Shown: positions 17,258-26,067, counted from the stretch's first letter. The stretch: 64,000 nt of DNA from Pseudoclavibacter triregionum (GCA_910822395.1 OU365335.1:1860001-1924000); one strand, 5' to 3'. Numbers and translations: made by a program. Notes: generated from the sequence alone by a model not told the origin.

Positions 17258-17641
17258 ATGACCGACCGCGCGCCCCGCGACTACTTCCGCAGGCCCGGCG
17301 AGTTCGGCGTCCGCATGAATGCCGACCCGATCGACGAGCCGTACCCGAGGCGCGAGCTCGCCGAATGGCAGGCGGCCCGCCTCCACCACGCTGTCGCCGT
17401 CATCTTCCGAGAGCGCCTCGCGAGCCTCGGCAGGAGCCGAGCCCAGGCCGCGGAGGCGATCGGGACGAGCGTCTCCTACCTCGGGCGCGTGCTCCGGGGC
17501 GAGGTGTGGCTGAGCGCGCAGATGCTCGGGCTGATGGAGAGCCTCGTCGGCGACCTCGTCATCGCCGTCGAGGAGCCGCACTATCGGCTCGTGCGTCGCG
17601 TCTACAAGCTCCCGCGCGGCGCGGGACCGCGTCCGGCGTAG
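17258..17641 (+). CDS. Helix-turn-helix (XRE-like) protein
   Basis: A 127-residue protein with a central helix-turn-helix (about 47-85: LGRSRAQAAEAIGTSVSYLGR), similar to lambda-repressor-type domains. It stands divergent from the recombinase operon and 70 bp before mod. It may regulate the element or the restriction genes, as controller proteins do in other R-M systems. No Shine-Dalgarno is visible; a CAGGAT box six bases before the ATG could be a weak leaderless -10. Function is inferred from fold and position. Confidence 0.6.
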   Translation: MTDRAPRDYFRRPGEFGVRMNADPIDEPYPRRELAEWQAARLHHAVAVIFRERLASLGRSRAQAAEAIGTSVSYLGRVLRGEVWLSAQMLGLMESLVGDLVIAVEEPHYRLVRRVYKLPRGAGPRPA

Positions 17642-17711
17642 CAGGCAAGATGTTGACGACCCCGCCCCGCATACTTCCCGGGATCACCGCGCCCTCTCGA
17701 AAGGAGCCATG

Positions 17712-19688
17712 ATGGCCCGCCGCAATGTCTCCGGTCGCCTTGAGCTGACCTGGATGGGCAAGGACAAGGCGCTCATCCCGTCTGCGGAGGGCGTCTACGA
17801 CTACGACTGGGTCGACAAGAACGATCCCCGCGCCTGCCAGACGCACTACCTCATTGACGAGGGCCACGTCGGCGACCCGGACGACGGCGGCATTCACGAC
17901 AATCTGCTCGTGACGGGCGAGTCGGGCGACGTGCTCGAGGCGCTCACCCGCGTGCCGGAGCTCGCCGAGAAGTACGTCGGCCGCGTGAAGTGCGTCTACA
18001 TCGACCCGCCGTTCAACACCGAGAAGACGTTCACGCACTACGAGGACAACCTCGAACACTCCGTCTGGCTCACGATGATGCGAGACCGGCTCGTGCTCCT
18101 CAAGAAGCTCCTCGCCGACGACGGCTCGATCTGGGTCCACCTCGACGACTCCGAGAACCACCGGATGCGGGTGCTGCTCGACGAGGTGTTCGGCTCGGAC
18201 AACTTCGTCGCGGAGGTGACCTGGGAGAAGACGTACAGCCCGCGGAACGATGCCAAGGGCATTTCGTCTCGGACGGACGTCATCCTCGTCTACGGCGCAA
18301 CGGCCCAGTGGAGCCCTAATCGACTTGCGCGGACGGCCGCAATGGACGCGCGCTACTCAAATCCCGATGGCGATCCGAATGGCCCTTGGAAGACCGACAA
18401 CGCTGTCGCTCCTGGCGCGGCGACGCATCAGGGGATGGTCTACGCAATCGAGCAGCCGATCACTGGCGAACTCATTTATCCCCCGGTGGGATCCTGTTGG
18501 CGCTACGGCCAAGAGGAGATGCTCCGAATCATGCGGGGTTGGAGCGAGCAGTATGGCCTCAGTGACCTCGAAGATGACGGCGAGCGAGCGAGGCGGTGCG
18601 GTGTGCCGGAGGCCGATGTTCGGCCCGGTGTCAAGGGGATCGTGGTCTTGGGAGACAAGGACCGTGCCCGAAAGTCGGCTATGACTGTCTACGAGCGTGG
18701 CCCCTGGCCCCGGTACTTCCCTACAAAGAAGGGCGAGGGCGGTTTCGCGCGCAAGGTTTGGCTCGAGGCGCTTCCCGGCCGCACGCCCGAGAACCTGTGG
18801 CTTCATTCAGAGGTCGGCCACACCGACGGGGCGAAGAAGGAGATTCTCACCCTGTTTCCGCATCTATCTCCGTTTGCGACGCCTAAGCCTGAGAGCCTTC
18901 TCACGCGCATCATCGAGGTGAGCACAGCACCGGGCGACATCGTTCTCGACTGTTTCGCAGGCTCCGGCACTACAGCCGCCGTGTCGCACAAGCTCAGTCG
19001 ACGGTGGGTGACGTGCGAACTTCTCCCCGAAACCGTGGCTGCGTTCACCCGTGCCCGTCTCGAAAAGGTCGTCGCCGGGACGGACTTGGGCGGCGTCTCT
19101 ACGAGCGTTGAGTACGCACCATCTGGATCGCTGCCTCCCGGGACTTCAGTCGAAGAAGCGCGGACCGCGGCCACCGTCATCAACCGGGCCGCAAGGACGT
19201 TGGCGGAGTCCGGAGTTGAACTCGATGCCGACACGCTGAAGGCGCTCAAGGAGGCCCTCGCGACGAAGAAGGTGACTACGACGCGCTGGTCCGGGGGCGG
19301 CGGCTTCGATGTCGCGCGGCTCTCGCCGGTGTGGGTCGGCGTGGCGAACGGCTCGATGTTCACGACCGAGGCCGCGACCGGCGAGGTGCTCGCCCGGTCG
19401 ATCGCCGCGCACCTTCAGTTCCGATGGACCGGCGATAGCGACCCACGCTTCGCCGGCCGGAAGGGCGGCCAGCGGCTCGCGGTCGTCGAGGGCCTGCTCA
19501 CGGCCGAGAAGGCCGAGGAGCTCCGCTCGGCGCTCGAAGCTGGCGAGACCGTCACCGTCGCCTGCTTCGGGGCCGAGGAAGGCGTCGACGAGGCGCTCCG
19601 GCGGGATGTCCGGGGCTCGCGCGTGCTCGTGATCCCCGATGACCTGTTCGCGTTCGACCCGGAGGCGTCCGAGGAAGTGGAGTCGTGA
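17712..19688 (+). CDS. Type III restriction-modification methyltransferase subunit (Mod)
   Basis: A 658-residue adenine-N6 methyltransferase of the beta class. Catalytic DPPF is at 98-101 and the AdoMet motif DCFAGSGTT at about 413-421, in that order. The target-recognition region lies between them. Mod recognises and methylates a short asymmetric site and also directs Res. AAGGAG lies five bases before ATG 17712, better than for ATG 17709. It overlaps res by one base (TGATG). The central 18.3-18.9 kb part has lower GC and more A/T-ending codons than its flanks, as if the specificity domain had been exchanged. Confidence 0.88.
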   Translation: MARRNVSGRLELTWMGKDKALIPSAEGVYDYDWVDKNDPRACQTHYLIDEGHVGDPDDGGIHDNLLVTGESGDVLEALTRVPELAEKYVGRVKCVYIDPPFNTEKTFTHYEDNLEHSVWLTMMRDRLVLLKKLLADDGSIWVHLDDSENHRMRVLLDEVFGSDNFVAEVTWEKTYSPRNDAKGISSRTDVILVYGATAQWSPNRLARTAAMDARYSNPDGDPNGPWKTDNAVAPGAATHQGMVYAIEQPITGELIYPPVGSCWRYGQEEMLRIMRGWSEQYGLSDLEDDGERARRCGVPEADVRPGVKGIVVLGDKDRARKSAMTVYERGPWPRYFPTKKGEGGFARKVWLEALPGRTPENLWLHSEVGHTDGAKKEILTLFPHLSPFATPKPESLLTRIIEVSTAPGDIVLDCFAGSGTTAAVSHKLSRRWVTCELLPETVAAFTRARLEKVVAGTDLGGVSTSVEYAPSGSLPPGTSVEEARTAATVINRAARTLAESGVELDADTLKALKEALATKKVTTTRWSGGGGFDVARLSPVWVGVANGSMFTTEAATGEVLARSIAAHLQFRWTGDSDPRFAGRKGGQRLAVVEGLLTAEKAEELRSALEAGETVTVACFGAEEGVDEALRRDVRGSRVLVIPDDLFAFDPEASEEVES

Positions 19689-22258
19689 TGCTGCCCCTGT
19701 TCGGTTTCGACCCCTCGCTCATCGCGGATCTCGCGTCGCGCTTCGACCTGCGCGAGCCCAACCGCGAGGCGCTCACGAAGGTCATCAAGGAGCTCGCCAC
19801 CCAGGACGAGCCGAAGCAGCTTACCCTCGACCTCGCGACCGGCGTCGGGAAGACCTACATCCTCGCCGCGCTCCTCGAGTACGCGGCCGCCAAGGGCGTG
19901 AAGAACCTCCTCGTCGTCCTGCCGGGCAAGACGGTGCGCACGAAGACGATCGCGAACTTCACGCCAGGAGCGCCCGGCTTCATCGAGGGCGCGGAGATCC
20001 CGAAGGTCGTCATCACGCCCGACAACTTCGCCGACCACGGCCAGGACCTCTCCGACCCGAGCGCGGTCAAGCTGTTCCTGCTCAACATCCACAACCTCGT
20101 CGGTGTCGACGAGGAGGGCTATATCGCGCCCGACTCCGCGAAGGCCCGCGAGCTCCGCACCGCTCGCCCGCAGGAGGCGCTCGGGAGCTCGCTCCTCGAC
20201 TACCTCGCGGGCGCGGACGACCTGCTCATGGTGCTCGATGAGTCGCACTCGTACTCGGCCTCCGCGAAGACGTGGGCGCCGGCGCTCGAGCGGCTGCGTC
20301 CCGCCGCCCGGGTGGGGCTCACCGCGACCCCGGTGAAGGGCGACCAGGTCATCTACCGCTACACGCTGCGGCAGGCGATCGAGGATCGGCTCGTGAAGGC
20401 GCCCGTCCTCGCGATGCGCGCAGGCGGCTACCCCGACAACGCCGAGCGGGGGCAGCTCCGCGACGCCAAGGAGATCCTCGACCGGAAGGCCCGCGAGTAC
20501 CGCGAGTTCGAGTCCCTCCACCCGGATGCGAAGCCGATCAACCCGATCATGCTCGTCGCCTGCACCGACACCGGGCACGCGGACGAGGTCGCCGAGTTCC
20601 TGCGGACGCAGGTCTTCCACGATGAGGACGCAGTGCTCGCGATCCACTCGAAGGTGCTCACCGACGCCGTCGAGTCCGACCTCGCCGCCGTCCAGGAGCC
20701 GGGGTCCAAGGTTCGCGCGGTCGTGCAGGTCGACATGCTCAACGAGGGCTGGAACGTCCACAACGTCGCGGTGCTCGTGCCGCTGCGCGCGCTCGCGTCG
20801 ACGACGCTCACCGAGCAGCTCATCGGCCGGGGCCTTCGTCTGCCCTATGGCAAGCACACCGGCAACGGATGGGTCGACGCGCTCGACATCATCTGGCACA
20901 CGAGCGTCCGCGGAGTGCTCGCGCAGAAGGGCATCGAGACCGGCCGGACGGTCGAGGAGCCAGTCGCGCCCGAGCCCACGCCTGAGCCGACTCCCGCGCC
21001 CGAGGCCGGCGAGGAGCGGCTCGCGACCGGCTCCGGCGATGCGCCGGCCCGACCGGCGTCGACGGACGAGGGCGGCGCCGCCGCCCCGGCCCCGGTGGAC
21101 GAGTTCCCCGCCGACGTGACGGTTCCCTTGCCCGAGGGCGAGGCGACCGGCGACACAATGCTGGACGCGGCCTCGGGCCTCCACGGCCGCGTGCGGCAGA
21201 CCGACGAGGTCGTCAACCGGCCCGCGGACGCGCCCCCGCCGCCGAAGCGGTACGAGGTCGTGATGCGCGAGGGGTCCGAGTTCGACTTCCCGAAGGCCAT
21301 CTTCAAGCACCAGTCCGGCCAGCTCGTCCTCTCCACCCTCGACGACGACTGGGTGAAGGCGACCGCCGACAAGGTGGCCGGCCCGATCACCGCGACTCTG
21401 CTGCGGGAGAAGATCGTCTACCGCTCCGACGACGGCAAGGTGAAGCTGGTCAACGCGGGCACCGAGGCGCTCTCCGACTTCCCGATCGACTTCGACGACG
21501 TCGTCGCGAACATCGTGCGGATCATCCTCAAGGAACCGATGCTGAAGAACGGCCCCGCCAGGGCCTCGAACGAGGCGCAGGCGGAGCCGCTCGCGCGACG
21601 CATCCTCAAGCTCGTCCCGGGCGAATGGACGGTCCGCCGTGCCGAGGACGCCGCATCGAAGATCCGGACGGAGGTCCGGAAGAAGATCTCGGAGGCCGCG
21701 AAGGCCGCGCCCGTCGCCCCGGAGATCACGGCTCTGCGCCTGCCTATGCGGCGGCCCAGCTACTACCTGCCTGCCGGCGAGCCCGTCCCGAGCCGCCACG
21801 ACGTGCCCGACCCCGAGCCGTTTGTCGTCGGCCGTCACTACGAGGGCTGGGAGCGCGGCCTCTACGGGGCCGCCTCGTTCGACGCCTACGAGACCGAGTT
21901 CCGCATCGCGACATTGCTCGACTCGTCCTCCCGCATCGAAGCGTGGACGCGCCTCTACATCGAGGACGGGGCCTCCATCGAGTACGGCGTGAACCGCCGC
22001 TACTTCCCGGACTTCGTCGCCATCGAGACCGACGGCACGCACTGGATCATCGAGGGCAAGGCCGACGCGGGCCGCGATGATGACACCGTCCAGGAGAAGC
22101 GCGACGCTGCCCTCACTGTGATCCGCGAGATGGAGGGCCTGCCCGGCTGGAAGGACACCTGCTGGGGCTACGTCATCTGCTACCAGGACGACGTCAAGCG
22201 GTCCCAGAAGTGGGAGGACCTCATCGCGTTCTCCGACGGTCGGACGATGAGCCGCTAG
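19688..22258 (+). CDS. Type III restriction subunit (Res), helicase-nuclease
   Basis: An 856-residue SF2 ATPase and endonuclease that forms a complex with Mod and cuts unmethylated DNA. Walker A is LATGVGKT (K55), motif II is DESH (184-187), motif III is TAT (212-214), and motif VI is QLIGRGLRLPYG near 380. A Pro/Ala/Glu linker covers about 425-475. The C-terminal PD-(D/E)xK nuclease is intact: D775 in FPDF and E789, K791 in IIEGK. GTG 19685 is an alternative start. It is translationally coupled to mod. The system looks functional. Confidence 0.88.
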   Translation: MLPLFGFDPSLIADLASRFDLREPNREALTKVIKELATQDEPKQLTLDLATGVGKTYILAALLEYAAAKGVKNLLVVLPGKTVRTKTIANFTPGAPGFIEGAEIPKVVITPDNFADHGQDLSDPSAVKLFLLNIHNLVGVDEEGYIAPDSAKARELRTARPQEALGSSLLDYLAGADDLLMVLDESHSYSASAKTWAPALERLRPAARVGLTATPVKGDQVIYRYTLRQAIEDRLVKAPVLAMRAGGYPDNAERGQLRDAKEILDRKAREYREFESLHPDAKPINPIMLVACTDTGHADEVAEFLRTQVFHDEDAVLAIHSKVLTDAVESDLAAVQEPGSKVRAVVQVDMLNEGWNVHNVAVLVPLRALASTTLTEQLIGRGLRLPYGKHTGNGWVDALDIIWHTSVRGVLAQKGIETGRTVEEPVAPEPTPEPTPAPEAGEERLATGSGDAPARPASTDEGGAAAPAPVDEFPADVTVPLPEGEATGDTMLDAASGLHGRVRQTDEVVNRPADAPPPPKRYEVVMREGSEFDFPKAIFKHQSGQLVLSTLDDDWVKATADKVAGPITATLLREKIVYRSDDGKVKLVNAGTEALSDFPIDFDDVVANIVRIILKEPMLKNGPARASNEAQAEPLARRILKLVPGEWTVRRAEDAASKIRTEVRKKISEAAKAAPVAPEITALRLPMRRPSYYLPAGEPVPSRHDVPDPEPFVVGRHYEGWERGLYGAASFDAYETEFRIATLLDSSSRIEAWTRLYIEDGASIEYGVNRRYFPDFVAIETDGTHWIIEGKADAGRDDDTVQEKRDAALTVIREMEGLPGWKDTCWGYVICYQDDVKRSQKWEDLIAFSDGRTMSR

Positions 22259-22294
22259 GCGATGCACCGATAGTCCGACGCACCTAGCGATTGT

Positions 22295-22930
22295 CTACGG
22301 CTGAGCCTCTGATTGGCCTGGCTCGGCCGCACCGCCGTCGTGACGTTGCCTGTAGGCACGCATCTCGGCGCCGCTCGGCGGCACTGGGCTCTGGCGCACC
22401 CGCTCAGCCATCGTTGGGCCGGTCTCAAACGAGATGGTCGTGGCGAACTGGCTGATCGAGAAGGTTTGAGAGCGCACGCCGGCGAGACGCTTGCAGCGCA
22501 CCGCAGACTTCGTCGAACGCTGGTACGTCACCGTGACGTCAAGGAAGGCGCTGAGTCGCCGGGCATTCCCTGATTCGTCGAGGGTGACCCACCCAACGCT
22601 GACTGAGCCGCCTGGCTCGAGGGCCTGCAACGAGTACCGGGCCTGCGGCCAGTCGCCGCGACCGTGGGCGGGATCCGTAGGCCACGCCGACACCTCGATG
22701 TTGAACGCAGTGCTGGCTCCAGAGTTCGTCACGCGCACGGTGCCGGGACCGTCGTCAGCGCATCGCGGCGGCCCGGCCGAGACGATCAGCACGGGACTTG
22801 ACTCGCTGCGCGCTACCGTCAGCGCCACCAGGGCAGCGATCGCGGAGACAAGGCCCACAAGGACGAGTGCCCAGGTCGCGTTGGCGGTGCTCCACGCAGC
22901 AGATACCGAGGCAAGTTCGCGTGCGATCAC
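22295..22930 (-). CDS. Small single-pass membrane protein of unknown function
   Basis: A 211-residue protein with one transmembrane helix (about 18-40) and a soluble part with beta-rich character (VRVTNSGASTAFNIEVSAWP). The latter suggests an Ig-like fold of the kind seen in uncharacterised integral proteins. It starts with GTG. A -10-like TAAGTT on the minus strand (22937-22942) ends six bases upstream, so it may be leaderless. It faces the end of res inside the accessory element and has lower GC than the chromosome. I do not recognise a family; an accessory role in defence is only a guess from location. Confidence 0.6.
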   Translation of the reverse strand: MIARELASVSAAWSTANATWALVLVGLVSAIAALVALTVARSESSPVLIVSAGPPRCADDGPGTVRVTNSGASTAFNIEVSAWPTDPAHGRGDWPQARYSLQALEPGGSVSVGWVTLDESGNARRLSAFLDVTVTYQRSTKSAVRCKRLAGVRSQTFSISQFATTISFETGPTMAERVRQSPVPPSGAEMRAYRQRHDGGAAEPGQSEAQP

Positions 22931-23030
22931 GAGAAGAACTTACCGACTAGAGCCTGCGGTAGCGGTCGGGGAACTCTCACGCTTAGCTTGGGGACGGGGT
23001 CGCGGACCCCTCGCTCAACCCCAGGTCAGC

Positions 23031-23045
23031 GAGTTCCGCAAACAC
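23031..23045 (-). repeat. Right-edge inverted copy of the element-end repeat
   Basis: GAGTTCCGCAAACAC is the reverse complement of GTGTTTGCGAAACTC (13962-13976) with one mismatch in 15. It lies just past the last gene of the accessory element and 58 bp before the EamA start signals. Short length means chance cannot be excluded. Confidence 0.4.
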
Positions 23046-23166
23046 CCCACCGATCCGAGCCGCGCCCGCGCAGCGCCTTCGACGAGCGAGAGGAGCGAGG
23101 CGATGCCCGAGACGCGGCACGCGACGGACGCCCGCCCGAGCGCCCCCCGGCATCCTGCCCTGGCTC

Positions 23167-24111
23167 ATGGCCTGCGCCGCGATGTTGTCCGTCCAGCTCG
23201 GCAACGCGCTCTCGACCTTCATCGGCGCGCAGGTCGGCGCGGGCGGCGCGACGTGGCTGCGGACGATCTTCGGCGCGCTCATCATCGTCGCGATCGCGCG
23301 GCCGAGCCTGCGGCGCGTCCGTCGCGCCGACATCCCGGTCCTCCTCGGCCTCGGGGCCGCGACGGCGTGCATGAGCCTCGGCTTCCTCGCCGCGCTCGAG
23401 CGCATCCCGCTCGGCACGGCGGTCGCGATCGAGTTCCTCGGCCCGCTCCTCGTCGCGGCCATCCGCAGCGGCTCGGTCAAGCGGCTCATCTGGCCCGCCC
23501 TCGCGCTCGCGGGCGTTGTCGTCCTCACCGACCCGTGGCAGGGCGGCGCCGACCCGATCGGCGTGCTCCTCGCGGCCGGCGCGGGCGCCGCGTGGGGGTC
23601 GTACATCCTCCTCACCCAGGCGGTCGGCGATCGCTACGAGGGGCTCGACGGGCTCGCGATCACGCTGCCGATCGCCGCGGTCGTCACCGCGTTCGTCGGC
23701 ATCCCGGAGGCCTGGGGGCACCTCGACCTCGGCATCGTCGCCGCGGGGGCCGGCCTCGCCATCCTCATGCCGGCGCTGCCGTTCGCCCTGGAGATGCTCG
23801 CGCTCAAGCGCATGACGCCGACCGCTTTCGGCACGCTCATGGCGCTCGAGCCCGCCTTCGGGCTCATCATCGGCGCGCTCGTGCTCGGCCAGATGCCGGC
23901 GCCGCTCCAGCTGCTCGGCATCGTGCTCGTCGTCGTCGCGGGCGCCATGGCCCAGCTCGGCGGGCGTCGGGACGCCGGCGCCACGGCCACCGTGGAAGCC
24001 GAGGCCGCCGCGGCCCGCGCGCCCGAGGGCGGCATCCTGCCCCTCGAGGAGTCCGATGAAACGCCGCACGAAGGCCCCGCCGAGCCTTCCTCGCGTACGA
24101 CCAGAGGATGA
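23167..24111 (+). CDS. EamA/RhtA-type exporter, apparent frame break at the N-terminus
   Basis: A ten-helix drug/metabolite transporter with two EamA repeats; the nearest described relatives export amino acids such as homoserine. The open frame starts at M 23167 inside the first helix. The natural start signal is upstream: GAGGAG followed by ATG 23103, reading MPETRHATDARPSAP in another frame. A run of six C at 23143-23148 separates the frames. Removing one C joins them into a normal N-terminus ending GILPWLMAC. So either there is a sequencing or real frameshift here, or translation begins at 23167. The C-terminal 50 residues are hydrophilic. Confidence 0.75.
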   Translation: MACAAMLSVQLGNALSTFIGAQVGAGGATWLRTIFGALIIVAIARPSLRRVRRADIPVLLGLGAATACMSLGFLAALERIPLGTAVAIEFLGPLLVAAIRSGSVKRLIWPALALAGVVVLTDPWQGGADPIGVLLAAGAGAAWGSYILLTQAVGDRYEGLDGLAITLPIAAVVTAFVGIPEAWGHLDLGIVAAGAGLAILMPALPFALEMLALKRMTPTAFGTLMALEPAFGLIIGALVLGQMPAPLQLLGIVLVVVAGAMAQLGGRRDAGATATVEAEAAAARAPEGGILPLEESDETPHEGPAEPSSRTTRG

Positions 24112-24282
24112 TCGCGGCCCCCGAGATCCCCGGAATCACGCGGATCTCGCCATCCCCCGCGAACAATCTCGCCGACCCGGGAACCTTCCCGCCCGCCCGC
24201 GCATCCAATCAGTGAACGCAGCGAGGGACAGCGAAGAAGCCCCCGCAGCGGACCAGACACCGAGCGAAAGGGAGCGGGGACC

Positions 24283-25083
24283 ATGAGCTACTACTACGAC
24301 GACACGTACTACGACAGCGACTACGGCTACGGCTACGGCTGGGACACCAACCTGGACGGCGCCACCGACACGATCGCCTACGACGTCGACGACAACGGCT
24401 GGATCGACCACTGGGAGACCGACACCGACGGCGACGGCTACACGGACACCTGGTACACCGACTGGAACGAGAACGGCATCGACGACTACACGGGCACCTC
24501 GTTCTACGACTCCACGGGCGACAGCTACTACGCCGACACGAGCTCCTACTCGTACTACGACGCCTCGACCTCCTCGAGCGACTACACGTACCAGGGCTAC
24601 GACTACGACGCCGACGGCGACGGCATCAAGGACACCGAGCTCTTCGACACCGATGGCAACGGCTGGGCCGACGCCTGGATCACCGACGCGGACCAGGACG
24701 GCGTCGCCGACTACTACGGCTACGACTGGAACGAGGACGGCTACGACGACTACGACGGCGAGACCACCTGGTCGGCCGCGACGTCGGACGGCTACTACAG
24801 CTACACGTCCTCGTACGACTCGGACTCGAGCACAGGCTACGACACGACCTCATACTCGGCCGGCACCGACGAGTACTACGTCGACACGGACGGCGACGGC
24901 TACGAGGAGTCGGTCGTCGCGGACGACGACGGCGACGGCTACTACGAGACGGTCGCGGCCGACACGGACGGCGACGGCTGGGCGGACGTCGAGGTCGTCG
25001 ACTCGGACGAGAACGGCACCTTCGACACGGTCTACTCCGACACGGACGGCGACGGCGACTACGACGACGTCTCCTACCTCTAG
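24283..25083 (+). CDS. Acidic protein with thirteen 13-residue calcium-loop repeats
   Basis: A 266-residue, extremely Asp/Tyr/Gly-rich protein with one Lys. It contains 13 copies of the loop D-x-[DN]-x-[DN]-G-x-x-[DE] (for example DTDGDGWAD), spaced every 13 residues. They form three blocks of four, four and five repeats, separated by Ser/Tyr/Thr-rich linkers. Blocks one and two each end DWNE-x-G-x-DDY. The loops resemble those of thrombospondin type 3 and dockerin repeats, so calcium or another hard cation is the probable ligand. There is no signal peptide or anchor. It has a good ribosome site (AGGGAG) and its own terminator. Function is unknown. Confidence 0.75.
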   Translation: MSYYYDDTYYDSDYGYGYGWDTNLDGATDTIAYDVDDNGWIDHWETDTDGDGYTDTWYTDWNENGIDDYTGTSFYDSTGDSYYADTSSYSYYDASTSSSDYTYQGYDYDADGDGIKDTELFDTDGNGWADAWITDADQDGVADYYGYDWNEDGYDDYDGETTWSAATSDGYYSYTSSYDSDSSTGYDTTSYSAGTDEYYVDTDGDGYEESVVADDDGDGYYETVAADTDGDGWADVEVVDSDENGTFDTVYSDTDGDGDYDDVSYL

Positions 25084-25140
25084 GCCTACGCTCCGCCAGG
25101 AGCGCACGGCGGCCGGCCGCTCGCACGGTCGGCGGACAGA

Positions 25141-25176
25141 GAGCGCGGGGTCCCGGAACACCGGGGCCCCGCGCTC
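25141..25176 (+). terminator. Terminator after the calcium-loop protein gene
   Basis: GAGCGCGGGG pairs with CCCCGCGCTC and an inner CCCGG with CCGGG, giving a 16-bp stem with one G-T wobble and an AACA loop. Confidence 0.75.
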
Positions 25177-25235
25177 GCGTTCGCGCGGCGCGCTGCCGGC
25201 GACACCGCGGACCCACCCGCCGCGCCGCCCCTGGC

Positions 25236-25241
25236 TAGGCT
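25236..25241 (+). promoter_or_regulatory. Leaderless -10 box of the Nif3 gene
   Basis: TAGGCT ends seven bases before ATG 25249, with no ribosome site between, as in the other leaderless genes of this window. Confidence 0.55.
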
Positions 25242-25248
25242 GAGCCGC

Positions 25249-26067
25249 ATGGCGACGCTCCGCGAGATTCTCGACACGACCGAACGACTCTGGCCCGCAT
25301 CAGGCGCGGAGGACTGGGATCGCACGGGGCTCTGCACCGGCGACCCGAGCCTCGAGGTCCGGCGCATCCTCCTCGCAGTCGATCCGGTGCGGGCCACCGT
25401 CGACGAGGCGATCTCGACGGGCGCGCAGCTGCTCATCACCCACCATCCGCTCATGCTCCGCGGCGTGACGACCGTCCGTGAGGACCAGGCGAAGGGGAAG
25501 CTCGTCGCCGACCTCATCCGCGCCGGCGTCGCGCACCTCTCGGCACACACGAACGCCGACGTCGTCGAGGAGGGGCCGACCGGCGTCGTCATGCGGAAGC
25601 TCGGCGTCGAGGGCCTCGAGCCCATCAGGCCGCTCGCGGACGCCCCGCAGCGCGGCATCGGCCTCGTCGGCGAGCTGCCGGAGGCGGAGTCCCTCGGCCT
25701 TCTCGCCGGCCGCATCGCGCGCCTCTACCCGGCCACCGCGACGGGCGTGCGCGTCGCGGGGGAGTTCGAGCGGCCCGTGCGCCGGATCGCCATGTGCTCC
25801 GGGGCGGGCGACTCGCTGCTCTCGCACCCGGCCGTCCTCGGCGCCGACGTCTACCTCACGAGCGATCTCCGCCACCACCCGGCGTCCGAGGCGCTCGAGC
25901 AGGCGCTCGTCGCGGGCGGCCCCGCGCTCATCGACACCTCCCACTGGGCGAGCGAGTGGGTCTGGCTCGACGGGGCGGCGGATCGCCTCCGCGAGGCGCA
26001 CCCGGACAGCGAGGTCGAGGTCTCCGAGCTCTCGACCGATCCGTGGACCTTCGCGATCGCGCAGTAG
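25249..26067 (+). CDS. Nif3-like dinuclear metal centre protein
   Basis: A 272-residue member of the Nif3/YbgI (DUF34) family, widely conserved hexameric metal-binding proteins whose physiological reaction is unsettled. The metal ligands appear as H65 and H66 in LLITHHPLM, D104 in HTNADVVEEG and the C-terminal DTSHWASEW. The gene is leaderless. It is followed by the zinc-ribbon coiled-coil gene and then rnpB, an order also found in mycobacteria for the first two. Confidence 0.88.
   Translation: MATLREILDTTERLWPASGAEDWDRTGLCTGDPSLEVRRILLAVDPVRATVDEAISTGAQLLITHHPLMLRGVTTVREDQAKGKLVADLIRAGVAHLSAHTNADVVEEGPTGVVMRKLGVEGLEPIRPLADAPQRGIGLVGELPEAESLGLLAGRIARLYPATATGVRVAGEFERPVRRIAMCSGAGDSLLSHPAVLGADVYLTSDLRHHPASEALEQALVAGGPALIDTSHWASEWVWLDGAADRLREAHPDSEVEVSELSTDPWTFAIAQ

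Larger units (their letters stand above)
13943..23045. mobile_element. Accessory element carrying recombinase/transposase and a type III restriction system
   Basis: About 9.1 kb between tRNA-Val and the EamA gene interrupts otherwise housekeeping chromosome. It contains a tyrosine recombinase and a DDE transposase in one operon, a divergent helix-turn-helix gene, mod-res and a small membrane protein. Parts (about 18.3-18.9 and 22.3-22.9 kb) are visibly poorer in GC. The 15-bp sequence GTGTTTGCGAAACTC at the left has an inverted copy with one mismatch at the right (23031-23045). No tRNA-derived direct repeat was found, so the exact ends are provisional. Confidence 0.6.

Noticed and set aside
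13860-23045. Search for a tRNA-derived direct repeat (attR) at the right end of the island.
   Set aside because: No copy of the tRNA 3' end was found near 22.3-23.1 kb, so standard tRNA-site integration is not supported; only the short inverted repeat was retained.
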